From Streptomyces sp. BK239 (GTDB lineage: Bacteria; Actinomycetota; Actinomycetes; Streptomycetales; Streptomycetaceae), in the NCBI RefSeq assembly GCF_004217285.1, contig NZ_SHKS01000006.1, positions 186,001 to 250,000 on the forward strand: DNA of 64,000 nt. The letters are read 5' to 3'. Positions 24,663 through 33,533 of the stretch are shown here, piece after piece. Position 1 is the stretch's first letter, and each line of letters opens with the position of its first letter. Made by a program: the position numbers and the translations under genes. Under the pieces are notes generated by a model. That model had not been told where the DNA came from. It was given only the letters and a program-made list of their open reading frames with translations, and ran no database searches.

Positions 24663-26258
24663 TCAGCCCTTGCTCACCGCTGTGAGGATCTCCGGTAGGT
24701 GGGTCGCCGTGTGGGGGGCTGCCAGGCGTAGGCCCAGCAGGGTGAGCGCCGTTCCGTAGGCCGCGCCTGTCGGCAGCAGGGTCCAGGTCCACGCGTCGCC
24801 GCCGGCGCTGACGTTCAGCCAGATCGTCAGCGCGATGACCGGGGCGCACAGCAGTGCGGCGGCGACCATGCCGCCGAAGATGGCGATCCAGGCCAGGCCC
24901 GCCTGCCCGGGAGCCACGTTCTTGTAGCCCTCCTGGGGAATGGAGTACGGGAAGCGGGCGGACGTCCACGCCCCGGTCGCCAGCATCGCGCCCAGCAGCG
25001 CGAACGACAGCCCCAGCGCCTCGGGCAGCCTCGCCCAGTCGCCGAGCAGCGCCGTCGTCAGGGCGGTCACGAGCGTCGCGTACGGCAAGGTGATCACCAG
25101 CAGCGCCAGGGCACGCGCGCGCAGCTCGACGTACGCGTCCCGGGTCGAGGACACGGTCGTCGCCACCATCCAGAACGCGGACGTGTCCTGCCCGAACTGG
25201 TTGTACATCTGGATGCCGAGCATCCCGGCGGCGAAGCAGGCGAAGTAGATCGAGCCGGTGCCCTGGACCGCGTTGAAGACGGGCACGATCAGCCCGATGG
25301 CCAGCGAGGACACCCACGCCGCCTTCGTCTTGGGGTCGCGCCAGACGTAGCGCAGGCCGCGTTCCATGACCGCGCCGGTGCGCCCGTCCGGCAGCAGCCG
25401 CCGTGCCCCCGGGGCCCGCCCGGCCCGCCGGCCCTCGGCCGACGGCTCGGCGGCCTGGAGGGTGGAGCCGTCGGGCGCCGTCATCAGCCGGTTCAGGCTC
25501 CGCGCCCACAGCGCCACCAGAGCCGCCAGCGCGCCCGCGGTCACCGCGAGCCGCGCCGCGGCGACGCCGTACGAGCCCTGGCTCGCCGCGTCCACCGCGC
25601 CGATCGCGGAGGCGGGCGGCGCCCAGGCCAGCACCCGCGCCACCGGATCGAGCGGCCCGAGCCCGGCCGTGCCGAGCCGCTGTGCGCCGAAGTTGACGAC
25701 CTGCGCCCCGATCGCGATGACCAGCCCGCTCAGCACGGCCAGATCGCGTCCCTTGCGGCTGGTCAGCAGCCGGATGTTCGCCGCGGCGACGGCCCGCGCC
25801 AGCGCCACGCACACCAGCAGCCCCAGGACGACGCCCAGCACGGCCGTCCCGTACGCCACCGCCCCGTGCGCCACGGCGATCGCCGAGCCCAGCAGCGTCA
25901 ACGCCGTGAACAGCGGCCCGATACCCACCAGGGAGGCCGCGAGCAGTGCCCGCACCAGAGGACGCGGCCGCAGCGGCAGCATCACCAGCCGGGTCGGGTC
26001 GAGGGTCTCGTCGCCGCTGGGGAAGAACAGCGGCACCACCGCCCAGCCGAGTCCCAGCACGGCCACCAGCGACACCCCGAGCGACGCCGCGTGCGCGTGC
26101 CCGCGCAGCGCGACCAGTCCGACGAACTGGAGCACGGCGAACAGCAGCGTGACGACCGCGGAGGCGACGTACGCGGCCCGCCGGCCCCCGGACTGCCGCA
26201 GCCCGTTGCGCACCAGCGACAGCTTCAGTCGTACGACGACGCCGGTCACGCCGGTCAC
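24663..26258 (-). CDS. ABC exporter, membrane permease subunit
   Basis: 531 residues, roughly twelve hydrophobic segments in two halves separated by a hydrophilic loop (about 265-310). Partner of the ATPase encoded just upstream: GTG 26258 overlaps the ATPase stop by 4 nt (GTGA). Segments such as PSGDETLDPTRLVMLPLRPRPLVRALL and TSRKGRDLAVLSG resemble ABC-2-like exporters found in Streptomyces. Substrate unknown; no regulator gene adjoins. Alternative start GTG 26249. Confidence 0.82.
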   Translation of the reverse strand: MTGVTGVVVRLKLSLVRNGLRQSGGRRAAYVASAVVTLLFAVLQFVGLVALRGHAHAASLGVSLVAVLGLGWAVVPLFFPSGDETLDPTRLVMLPLRPRPLVRALLAASLVGIGPLFTALTLLGSAIAVAHGAVAYGTAVLGVVLGLLVCVALARAVAAANIRLLTSRKGRDLAVLSGLVIAIGAQVVNFGAQRLGTAGLGPLDPVARVLAWAPPASAIGAVDAASQGSYGVAAARLAVTAGALAALVALWARSLNRLMTAPDGSTLQAAEPSAEGRRAGRAPGARRLLPDGRTGAVMERGLRYVWRDPKTKAAWVSSLAIGLIVPVFNAVQGTGSIYFACFAAGMLGIQMYNQFGQDTSAFWMVATTVSSTRDAYVELRARALALLVITLPYATLVTALTTALLGDWARLPEALGLSFALLGAMLATGAWTSARFPYSIPQEGYKNVAPGQAGLAWIAIFGGMVAAALLCAPVIALTIWLNVSAGGDAWTWTLLPTGAAYGTALTLLGLRLAAPHTATHLPEILTAVSKG

Positions 26259-27046
26259 CGGGCGCCGCCGCCCAGCCAGTCGAGGTCGGCGACGGCGTCC
26301 CGGCCGTGTGCGCCGACGAGTTCGAGGAACGCCTGCTGGAGCGAGGGGGCGGAACCGCGCACCTCCGCCAGCGGGCCGTGGGCGCGGATCCGTCCCGCCG
26401 CCATCACGGCCACCCAGTCGCACAGCGACTCGACCAGTTCCATGACATGGGAGGAGAACACCACGGTCGCGCCGGAGGCGGTGTAGCGCTCCAGCACACC
26501 CCGGATGGTCTGCGCGGACACCGGGTCCACGCCTTCGAACGGCTCGTCCAGGAAGAGCACTTCGGGGTTGTGCAGCAGCGCCGCCGCGAGCCCGATCTTC
26601 TTCCGCATGCCCGTCGAGTAGTCCACGACGAGCTTGTGCCGGGCCCCGGCGAGGTCGAGGACGTCGAGCAACTGGCCGGCCCGCTTGTCCACCTCGGCGC
26701 CCGGCAGGCCGCGCAACCGGCCGCTGTAGCCGAGCAGTTCGCTCCCGGACAGCCGCTCGAAAAGCCGCAGTCCCTCGGGCAGCACGCCGATCCTGGCCTT
26801 CACCTCGACCGGATCGCGCCACACGTCGTGTCCGACGATCTCGACGCTTCCCTGGTCGGGCCGCAGCAGCCCGGTGACCATGGAGAGCGTGGTGGTCTTC
26901 CCGGCTCCGTTGGGGCCGACCAGCCCGATGAACTTCCCGGCGGGCAGATCGAGATCGATCCCGGCCACGGCGACCTGCTGCCCGAACCGCTTCCAGAGCC
27001 CGCGCACACGGACAGCGGCACCGGCGACGACTGCATCGGAGGTCAT
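26255..27046 (-). CDS. ABC exporter, ATP-binding subunit
   Basis: 263 residues. Walker A GPNGAGKTT (44-52), ABC signature YSTGMRKKIGLA (STGMR 144-148 in place of LSGGQ), Walker B VLFLDEPFEGVDP (LFLDEP 164-169) and H-loop FSSHVMELVE. Belongs to the ABC-2 exporter ATPases (CcmA/NatA type). First gene of a two-gene minus-strand operon with the permease; energises export of an unknown compound. Confidence 0.9.
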   Translation of the reverse strand: MTSDAVVAGAAVRVRGLWKRFGQQVAVAGIDLDLPAGKFIGLVGPNGAGKTTTLSMVTGLLRPDQGSVEIVGHDVWRDPVEVKARIGVLPEGLRLFERLSGSELLGYSGRLRGLPGAEVDKRAGQLLDVLDLAGARHKLVVDYSTGMRKKIGLAAALLHNPEVLFLDEPFEGVDPVSAQTIRGVLERYTASGATVVFSSHVMELVESLCDWVAVMAAGRIRAHGPLAEVRGSAPSLQQAFLELVGAHGRDAVADLDWLGGGAR

Positions 27047-27096
27047 GCCAGAACTCTAGGCCGTGACAGCCGACTTCAGTGGACCCGAAGGCGCCC

Positions 27097-27750
27097 TCAG
27101 CGCTCCCGCCCGCACGCGTAGGCCAGCGGCGAGATCAACTCCTCCGCGTCCGGCAGCCATCGGTTGGCCGGCGTCGGACGGCACGCCCACTGCACGGCCC
27201 CGCGGGACCCGAACCGGGTGGGCGGCGCGGCCACGTACGCCCCCTCGCCCCACGCGAGGAGATCGAGCGAGGCCGGCGACCAGCCCAGCGCGCGGACCAG
27301 CCCCGGCACCTTCGCCGACGTACCCGGCAGGACGAAGAACTGCATCCGCCGGTCGGGCGTCAGCGTCACCGGCCCCAGCGTCGACTCCATCCGCTCCATG
27401 CGCGCCAGCGCCAGGAACCCGGCCGTCTCCGGCACGGAGATCGCGTCGAAGGTCCGCCCCGTGGGAAGCAGGATCGACGCCGCCGGCTGCTGCTGCCACA
27501 TGCGCCGGGCGACGGTCGCGCTGCCCGTCGCCTGGGCCGCCCAGTCGGGCCGCGCGGGGTGCGCGCCGGGCGCCGGACACGCGGTGTCGTCGCAGGAACA
27601 GCGCTGCACCCCGTCGACGGCTTCCAGCCAGGTGCCGGGGACCACCTCCCAGTGACGCTCCTCGACGTAGCGAACTGCGGTCTCCAGCAGCGATTCTCCG
27701 CGCTGCTTCGGGATCTGGGTGGCTTCGGCGCCCGCGATGGTCTCTTCCAC
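27097..27750 (-). CDS. Short protein of the bifunctional DNA primase/polymerase-like family, probably inactive
   Basis: 217 residues, matching only the N-terminal Prim-Pol-like module. It has the cysteine cluster RCSCDDTACPAPGAHP and the strand FDAISVPETAG, where active enzymes carry an Asp-x-Asp/Glu metal pair; only the first acid remains, so polymerase activity is doubtful. GTG 27750 (VEETIAGAEATQIPKQRG) is preferred: GGAG lies 11 nt upstream, and a start at 27774 lacks a site. Such short forms are common near regulators in Streptomyces. The TPR regulator is divergent. Confidence 0.6.
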   Translation of the reverse strand: MEETIAGAEATQIPKQRGESLLETAVRYVEERHWEVVPGTWLEAVDGVQRCSCDDTACPAPGAHPARPDWAAQATGSATVARRMWQQQPAASILLPTGRTFDAISVPETAGFLALARMERMESTLGPVTLTPDRRMQFFVLPGTSAKVPGLVRALGWSPASLDLLAWGEGAYVAAPPTRFGSRGAVQWACRPTPANRWLPDAEELISPLAYACGRER

Positions 27751-28075
27751 GACGAGCACAACTCCGGGCGTCACCAGGGGTTACGCCCGCCCGTGTGCGC
27801 GGGGGAGGAGCACCGGCCCCTCGTTCGGGGCGCACGGGTGCATGTGCGGGGGCGCGCGGCAGGAACGGGCGCGGAAGCGGGTAGTGACGTTCGGGGGTCG
27901 GCTTCCGTCCGAAAGGGCCCCGCACCCGGCAATCCTCACATGCCTCGCATTTTCGCCGTGTGAGCGGGGCATCGATCTTCACGGCCGGAAACATCCGGTG
28001 GAAGAGACGTCAACTCGGAACGCGCCAAGGCGCCGCCGCCGCACGCGAGCCGCCAAGACACAGGGGGTAGTGCCC
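27751..28075. promoter_or_regulatory. Divergent intergenic region between Prim-Pol-like gene and TPR regulator
   Basis: 325 bp without a gene. It contains a short inverted repeat CCGGA-AACA-TCCGG at 27985-27998, about 80 bp upstream of the regulator ATG, a possible operator. I found no confident -35/-10 pair. Confidence 0.35.
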
Positions 28076-29461
28076 ATGGCCGCAAGGCCTCTCGTCGCAC
28101 GGCAGCCGAACGAACGGCTGCAGGCGCTCATCCAGGAGGCGGGGTGCTCGAACGCCGGACTCGCCCGCCGCGTCAACATGTGCGGCGCGGAACACGGCCT
28201 CGACCTGCGCTACGACAAGACCTCCGTGGCGCGTTGGCTGCGCGGACAGCAACCGCGGGGCCGCGCGCCCGCGATCATCGCCGAGGCGCTGGGCCGCAAA
28301 CTCGGCCGCACGGTCACGATCGACGAGATCGGGATGGCCAACGGCAAGAACCTCGCGTCCGGCGTCGGCCTCCAGTTCTCCCCCACGGTGCTGGGCGCCA
28401 TCGAGCAGGTCTGCGAACTGTGGCGCAGCGATGTGGGCCGCCGGGACTTCCTGTCCGGTTCGTCCGTGGCCGCCTCGGCGCTCGTCGAGCCCAGCCGGGA
28501 CTGGTTGATCTCGTCCGCCGACGCCCAGGTGGCGCGTACGGCGGGGCCGCGGGTGGGCCTGTCCGACGTGGCGGCGGTACGGGCGACGACCCAGGCGCTC
28601 GTCGACCTCGACCACCAGTACGGCAGCGGGCATGTGCGCCCGGTCGTCGTGCACTACCTCAACAGCGTCGTCTCGGGGCTTCTCGCCGGCTCCTACCGGG
28701 AGGCCGTCGGGCGTGAACTCTTCGCCGCCGTAGCGCGGTTGACGGAGCTGGCCGGCTACATGGCCGTCGACACCGGCCAACCCGGCCTGGCCCAGCGCTA
28801 TTACATCCAGGCCCTGCGTCTCGCGCAGGCCGCCGGCGACCGCGGCTACGGCGGCTACGTGCTCGCCGCCTCCATGAGCCACCTCGCCGCACAGCTCGGG
28901 AACCCTCGGGAGATCGCCCAGTTGGCGAGGGCGGCGCAGGAGGGCGCGCGCGGGAGGGTCACCCCGCGCGCGGAGTCGATGTTCCACGCCGCCGAGGCCC
29001 GCGGGCACGCGCTGATGGGCGACGTACGCGCGGCCCAGACGGCGTCCGCGCGGGCGGTGTCGGCGCTGGACGCGGCCGATCCGGGGTCGGGGGACGACCC
29101 GCCGTGGATCGCGCACTTCGACCAGGCCTACCTGGCCGACGAGTTGGCGCACTGCCACCGGGACCTCGGCCAGGCCGAGGCGGCGGCGCGCTGCGCGGAG
29201 CAGTCCCTGGCCGGGCATCCGGAGAGCCGGGCCCGCCGCCGGGCCATCGGCTTTGTGCTGTTGGCCACGGCGCAGGTGCTCAAGCGTGAGGTCGAGGAGG
29301 CCTGCGCGACCGGCCTGAAGGCGGTGGAACTGCTCGAGACGCTCCGCTCCAACCGGGGCGCGGAGTACCTGGAGGACCTCCAGCAGCGGCTGGAGCCGTT
29401 CCGGGAGGAGGCGGTGGTCAGGGAGTTCGGAGCGCGTCTGGACCTGCAGACCGCCGCCTGA
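28076..29461 (+). CDS. TPR-containing transcriptional regulator (NsdA-like family)
   Basis: 461 residues. The N-terminal HTH-like part has the pattern GLARRVNMCGAEHGLDLRYD followed by TSVARWLRGQQPRGRAP, as in the Streptomyces NsdA/SCO4441-type regulators; the remainder is helical TPR-like repeats (about 150-450, for example LAQRYYIQALRLAQAAGDR and EAAARCAEQSLAGHPESR). NsdA homologues are negative regulators of sporulation and antibiotics, but I cannot assign this paralogue a target. ATG 28076 has GGGGG 8 nt upstream. Confidence 0.75.
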   Translation: MAARPLVARQPNERLQALIQEAGCSNAGLARRVNMCGAEHGLDLRYDKTSVARWLRGQQPRGRAPAIIAEALGRKLGRTVTIDEIGMANGKNLASGVGLQFSPTVLGAIEQVCELWRSDVGRRDFLSGSSVAASALVEPSRDWLISSADAQVARTAGPRVGLSDVAAVRATTQALVDLDHQYGSGHVRPVVVHYLNSVVSGLLAGSYREAVGRELFAAVARLTELAGYMAVDTGQPGLAQRYYIQALRLAQAAGDRGYGGYVLAASMSHLAAQLGNPREIAQLARAAQEGARGRVTPRAESMFHAAEARGHALMGDVRAAQTASARAVSALDAADPGSGDDPPWIAHFDQAYLADELAHCHRDLGQAEAAARCAEQSLAGHPESRARRRAIGFVLLATAQVLKREVEEACATGLKAVELLETLRSNRGAEYLEDLQQRLEPFREEAVVREFGARLDLQTAA

Positions 29462-29675
29462 ACGGACGGGGCGCCGTGGCGTGAACGGGTCCTCGCCACA
29501 AGCGGAAGCGGCCCTTCGTCGCGCGGGGCGCGGCGGACGCAGCGCACGGCGCTCCGGTTCTGTTACCGACGTCACTGGGAGGTACGTCACGTCCTGAGCT
29601 GCGTGGCACGGGATTCGGGGAACCCGGTAGCGTGAGCCGACGATTGACGAAGGTCCCCCATTCGTAGGAGTCCCG

Positions 29676-31373
29676 GTGACGCAGAGTGGACAGGGCGAGG
29701 AGCCCTCGGCGCGGCCCGCGCACGAAGGCATCGTGCTGCCCTCCGACGGCGGGGAGCCCCTGCTGCCGGGCATGACGAACGCTTCCTATTCCAGACCCCG
29801 CCCGCACGAGCAGCAGCAGCCCTCGGCGTCCGCCCCGGGCGGCGGCCAGACCTGGGGCCAGCCCTGGGGCCCGGAGCAGCAGCAGCCCGGGCAGGGCTGG
29901 CCGCTCCCGGCGGACCAGCAGCAGTGGGGTGCGCCGCAGGGCGCGGGCCCCGACGCGTGGACGCAGCAGTCCCCCGACGGCGCCGGCGCGCCCCGCCCGG
30001 CCGGCGCGGGCCCCCTGCCCCCGGAGGGCGCCCCGGCCCCGTCCTACGGCCATGGCATGCCCGGCGCGCCGCTTCCGCCCGCCTCCGGCGACGAGGGGGC
30101 GACGCAGTACATACCGCCGGTCCCGTCCGGCCACGGCGGCGGCCACCCCGCCTCCTTCCCGCCGGCCGCCTCCGCCGACGAGGGCGCGACGCAGTACATG
30201 CCCCCGGTCCCGGGCGGCGATCACCGCACCTCCTACCCGCAGCCCCCTGCGGCCGACGAAGGCGCGACGCAGTACATACCCCCCGTCCCGTCCGGCCCCG
30301 GCGACGAGGGGGCGACGCAGTACATACCCCCCGTCCCGTCCGGCCCCGGCGACGAGGGCGCGACGCAGTACATCCCGCCGGTCCGTCCCGGCGCGCTGCC
30401 GCCCGAGACGCCGTCGGAGTCCACCCACTACCTGGGCCGCGCGGCGGCCTCCCAGGACGCCGAGGCCACCCGGTACATTCCGCCCGTCACCGGCCAGGGG
30501 CCGTACGGCCCGGGCGCGGGCGGGGCGGACCAGCAGCCACCCGCCGGGTTCGAGAACCTCTTCCGCGACGGCCCGGCCGACGGCTCCACGCAGCAGATGC
30601 CCCGCATCTCCGAGCGCGAGGACGCCGGGCACGGCCACCCCGCCGCTCCCCAGCCCTCCTACACCCCGACCGGCGACGGCTCCGGCGGCCGGCGTGGCCG
30701 GCGCGGCGACGACCACGGGCGCGGCCGTGACAGCCGTACCGGCTCGCGGCTGCCGATGATCGCGGCGATCGGTGTGGGCATCGCCGTCGTCGGGGTCGGC
30801 GCGGGCGCGCTGCTCGGGGCCGGCGGCGACGGCGGCGACCAGGGCGACGACAACAAGACCGTCGCCGCGTCCGCGCCCGCCACCGAGGGCTCCGCCTCGG
30901 CGTCCGCCGACGTGGCCGAACAGCAGGCGATCGCGCTGGACAAGCTGCTGTCGGACAGCGGCAGCAGCCGGGCCACGGTGATCAGCGCGGTGGCCGACGT
31001 CAAGGCGTGCACCGATCTGGCGCAGGCGGCCACCGATCTGCGGGGCGCGGCGCAGCAGCGCAACCAGCTGGTGACCAAGCTGTCCGCCCTGAGTGTGGAC
31101 CAGCTGCCCGACCACGCCGCGCTGACCGACGCCCTGACCAAGGCGTGGCAGGCGTCGGCGTCGGCCGACGACCACTACGCGGCCTGGGCCGACCAGGTCG
31201 CCGGCGACAAGAAGCGCAACTGCAAGAAGGGGCAGGCTCGCAGCACGCCCCAGACGCAGGCCGGCAACCGGGCGAGCGGCACCGCCAGCACCCAGAAGAC
31301 GCGGGCCGCGAAGGTGTGGAACGAGATCGCGCGGAAGTACGGCCTGACGGAGCGCCAGCCCGTCCAGCTCTGA
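29676..31373 (+). CDS. Single-pass membrane protein with DEGATQYIPPV repeats
   Basis: 565 residues. A cytoplasmic N-terminal ~345 residues, rich in Pro/Gln/Gly, carries five DEGATQY(I/M)PPV motifs (starting at 139, 168, 194, 210, 226) and a degenerate DAEATRYIPPV (261). One TM helix follows (about 359-381), then an acidic/Ser stretch and a helical extracytoplasmic domain (about 405-500) with two cysteines (ADVKACTDL and KRNCKKG). The Thr in the repeats resembles phospho-acceptor sites read by FHA domains, so a link to Ser/Thr kinase signalling is possible but unproven. GTG start with GGAG 5 nt upstream. Confidence 0.75.
   Translation: MTQSGQGEEPSARPAHEGIVLPSDGGEPLLPGMTNASYSRPRPHEQQQPSASAPGGGQTWGQPWGPEQQQPGQGWPLPADQQQWGAPQGAGPDAWTQQSPDGAGAPRPAGAGPLPPEGAPAPSYGHGMPGAPLPPASGDEGATQYIPPVPSGHGGGHPASFPPAASADEGATQYMPPVPGGDHRTSYPQPPAADEGATQYIPPVPSGPGDEGATQYIPPVPSGPGDEGATQYIPPVRPGALPPETPSESTHYLGRAAASQDAEATRYIPPVTGQGPYGPGAGGADQQPPAGFENLFRDGPADGSTQQMPRISEREDAGHGHPAAPQPSYTPTGDGSGGRRGRRGDDHGRGRDSRTGSRLPMIAAIGVGIAVVGVGAGALLGAGGDGGDQGDDNKTVAASAPATEGSASASADVAEQQAIALDKLLSDSGSSRATVISAVADVKACTDLAQAATDLRGAAQQRNQLVTKLSALSVDQLPDHAALTDALTKAWQASASADDHYAAWADQVAGDKKRNCKKGQARSTPQTQAGNRASGTASTQKTRAAKVWNEIARKYGLTERQPVQL
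30255..30398 (+). repeat. 48-bp tandem coding repeat, three units
   Basis: The three units begin at 30255, 30303 and 30351 and encode DEGATQYIPPVPSGPG-like 16-residue blocks. Units two and three are nearly identical in DNA, suggesting recent duplication; copy number may vary between strains. Confidence 0.75.
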
Positions 31374-31440
31374 CGGCTCGACGGCCGCGACGCCGGCGGG
31401 AGCCGTTCCCTGCCGGCGCCCGGCGGGCGCAGGGCGAGCG

Positions 31441-31480
31441 CCACTCAGTCCACCTCGGCGGCCACTCAGTCCACCTCGGC
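31441..31480. repeat. 21-bp duplication at the end of the substrate-binding-protein gene
   Basis: CCACTCAGTCCACCTCGGC occurs at 31441-31459 and again at 31462-31480. The second copy encodes the last codons and stop (EVD-stop) of the gene; the first lies just beyond the stop, so it has no effect on the protein. Confidence 0.8.
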
Positions 31481-32782
31481 CTTCTCCATCGTCCGCGTCA
31501 CGTCCACGAATCCGGGCTTCGCCGCGACCAGCCGGCCCCGCCGCACCGTCTGCAGGGTCACATGGGCGTTGACCAGGCGCGGAAGCCCGATCGAGGCGAG
31601 CTTGTCGCTGAACTGCCAGCGCAGCGCCGGCGTGAGCTCGCCGGTGTCGATCCTCAGCCCGTCGTCCAGGGCGCCCCGTACGGTGGTGGCGCTCACCTCG
31701 CCGTCGCCGAGCGACTCCACGACCGCGCGCAGCACCGCGTACGCGATCCAGGTGGTCTGCACGCCGGTGTCCGCCGCGTCGATCCGGGTGTCGGAGAAGG
31801 CGCTCTCGCTGATCACCTTCTTCATCCCGTCCCAGCGCGGATCGCTCGCCACCGGATACCAGCCGGTGACGTAGGCCCCCTCGAACGCGCTGGACGCGCC
31901 GCCGGTGGAGTCGACGACCGTCTGGTCGACGCTGCCGAGCACGGTGGCGGTGCGCACGTCGGCGTAGTCGTCGCGGGTGCGGCGGAAGGAGTCCATGAAG
32001 GTGGCGGTGCGGTCGCCGAGGGCGGGGATCACACAGCCCTTCTCCTCCTGGTCGCCGGTCGCCTCCTTCAGCGCCTTCTCGGCCTGCGCGGAGTACTCGG
32101 CGGAGTCCTCGGGGGCCCGCTGGTCCTCCGCCGAGTCGTGCCCGCCCGTGGTAAGACCGGCGTCGAGCATGGGCGGCAGGGCGTCGCCCGCGATGGTGTC
32201 GGGGCGGACCAGGGCGACCGGACCGCAGTTCCCGGCGAGTTCCTTGCCGAGCCCGGCGAGCAGCGCGGGCTGGCCGCCGTTGACCGGGTAGGACAGCGGG
32301 CTGGTGAACTCGGCGTTGGTGACGCCGTAGCCGCCGATGTAGGGGATGCCGGCGCCTTCCAGGTGCGGGAGGAAGGAGTCGGAGTGCTGGCTGTAGGAGC
32401 CGACGACGGCCACCGCCCCCTCCTTGACGGCCCGCCGGGCGCACTTCGCCGCGTCCACGGCGGTGTTGTGGTCGTTGCAGGTCAGGACGGTGAGCTTGCG
32501 GCCGCCGATGCCGCCGTTCGCGTTGACCCAGCGGGCGTAGGCGAGGGCGAAGGCGGGCATGCCGGGCTTGTTGGTCGCGCCGGTGCCCTCGGGCGCCCAG
32601 GTCATGACGACGACCGGGCCGCCCCCGGAACCCCCCGTGGCACCGGGGACGACCCCGCAGCCGGCGAGGAGCGACGCACAGCCCGCCAGTGCGCCCGCCG
32701 AGAGGACGGCGGCCCTGGTGGAGCCGGTGAAGCGGAGGAGCCTGGGGAGGAAGGTGCTTCGCGTGCGTCGCCTGCCGGTCAT
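31466..32782 (-). CDS. ABC transporter substrate-binding lipoprotein, branched-chain amino acid type
   Basis: 438 residues. An Arg-rich N-terminus, hydrophobic segment and two overlapping lipobox candidates (LAGC ending Cys35, LLAGC ending Cys42), then a periplasmic-binding-protein type I fold resembling LivJ/AmiC: AFALAYARWVNANGGIGGRKLTVLTCNDHN in pieces, AVVGSYSQHSDSFLPHLEGAGIPYIGGYGVT, and VTGWYPVASDP. No permease or ATPase genes adjoin, so it is an orphan that may serve a distant transporter or act as a sensor. ATG 32782 (MTGRRRTRS). Divergent from the 32906 gene. Confidence 0.82.
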   Translation of the reverse strand: MTGRRRTRSTFLPRLLRFTGSTRAAVLSAGALAGCASLLAGCGVVPGATGGSGGGPVVVMTWAPEGTGATNKPGMPAFALAYARWVNANGGIGGRKLTVLTCNDHNTAVDAAKCARRAVKEGAVAVVGSYSQHSDSFLPHLEGAGIPYIGGYGVTNAEFTSPLSYPVNGGQPALLAGLGKELAGNCGPVALVRPDTIAGDALPPMLDAGLTTGGHDSAEDQRAPEDSAEYSAQAEKALKEATGDQEEKGCVIPALGDRTATFMDSFRRTRDDYADVRTATVLGSVDQTVVDSTGGASSAFEGAYVTGWYPVASDPRWDGMKKVISESAFSDTRIDAADTGVQTTWIAYAVLRAVVESLGDGEVSATTVRGALDDGLRIDTGELTPALRWQFSDKLASIGLPRLVNAHVTLQTVRRGRLVAAKPGFVDVTRTMEKAEVD

Positions 32783-32905
32783 GGCTCCACACGATTCCCT
32801 CACACGGCCAACCCTGGAGTGACCCTTGGTCGACGCCTGGTGACGCGGAGGTGAATTACAGGGGCCTGCGAGGCGCGCAGGACGGAGAACGTACGATCGA
32901 CGACC

Positions 32906-33403
32906 GTGCAACAAGGTTCGGAGAACTCTTCCCGTCGCGGCCGTCGCTCCTCCACCATGGGCGGCATGCCACTGAACGACATGCCGTGGTGGCGCTGGCG
33001 CAGCAATGTGCGCTCCGCGCTGCACATGCTCTCCGACCCGGTGTTCCAGCGGGACGTCTGGCTGGCCGGGGTGGACGGCTACGGTGACGTCACCGACGCC
33101 GTGTACCGCCTGGTCGAGGACACCTGGCTGGACAACTGGTCCGCCGAGAAGTACGTCGGCACGATCTTCCGTGACTCCCAGGAGGCGGCGCTCGTCGACA
33201 CCGCGGTGCTGCGCGTGCTGCGGATCATGCACCAGGTCGGGCCGGACGCGCCGGTCTCCGCGTACGTCGACCACCCCGGCTGGCCGGAGGCGGTGCGGGC
33301 GGCGCGCGACGCGCACGTCCGGATGGCGGCGGCCGACGGCGAGGACGCGGACGCGCCCCCGCGCACGCTCGAGGTGCTGCGCATCCTGACCAGGTCGGCG
33401 TAG
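32906..33403 (+). CDS. Conserved Streptomyces protein (SCO4402-like), function unknown
   Basis: 165 residues, soluble, helical and rich in Trp/Asp in the core (MPWWRWRSNVRSALHMLSDP, VWLAGVDGYGDVTDAVYRLVEDTWLDNWSAEKYV in pieces). I recognise the family as a conserved actinobacterial unknown named after SCO4402. GTG 32906 is 8 nt after TACGAT (32892-32897), so the mRNA may be leaderless; ATG 32957 or 32966 (MPLNDMPWW) are alternative starts. No motif suggests an enzyme. Confidence 0.65.
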   Translation: MQQGSENSSRRGRRSSTMGGMPLNDMPWWRWRSNVRSALHMLSDPVFQRDVWLAGVDGYGDVTDAVYRLVEDTWLDNWSAEKYVGTIFRDSQEAALVDTAVLRVLRIMHQVGPDAPVSAYVDHPGWPEAVRAARDAHVRMAAADGEDADAPPRTLEVLRILTRSA

Positions 33404-33533
33404 CGCTGCCCGGTTCGTCTGTTCCGCCGGGCCCACCCGAGGTTCGTCCGGAACACCCGGTCCGTCCCGTCCTTCCTGCCCGCTCTGCGGACGGATGCCG
33501 GGCCGCGCGGGCCGTCGTGAGACCCTGTGCTGC

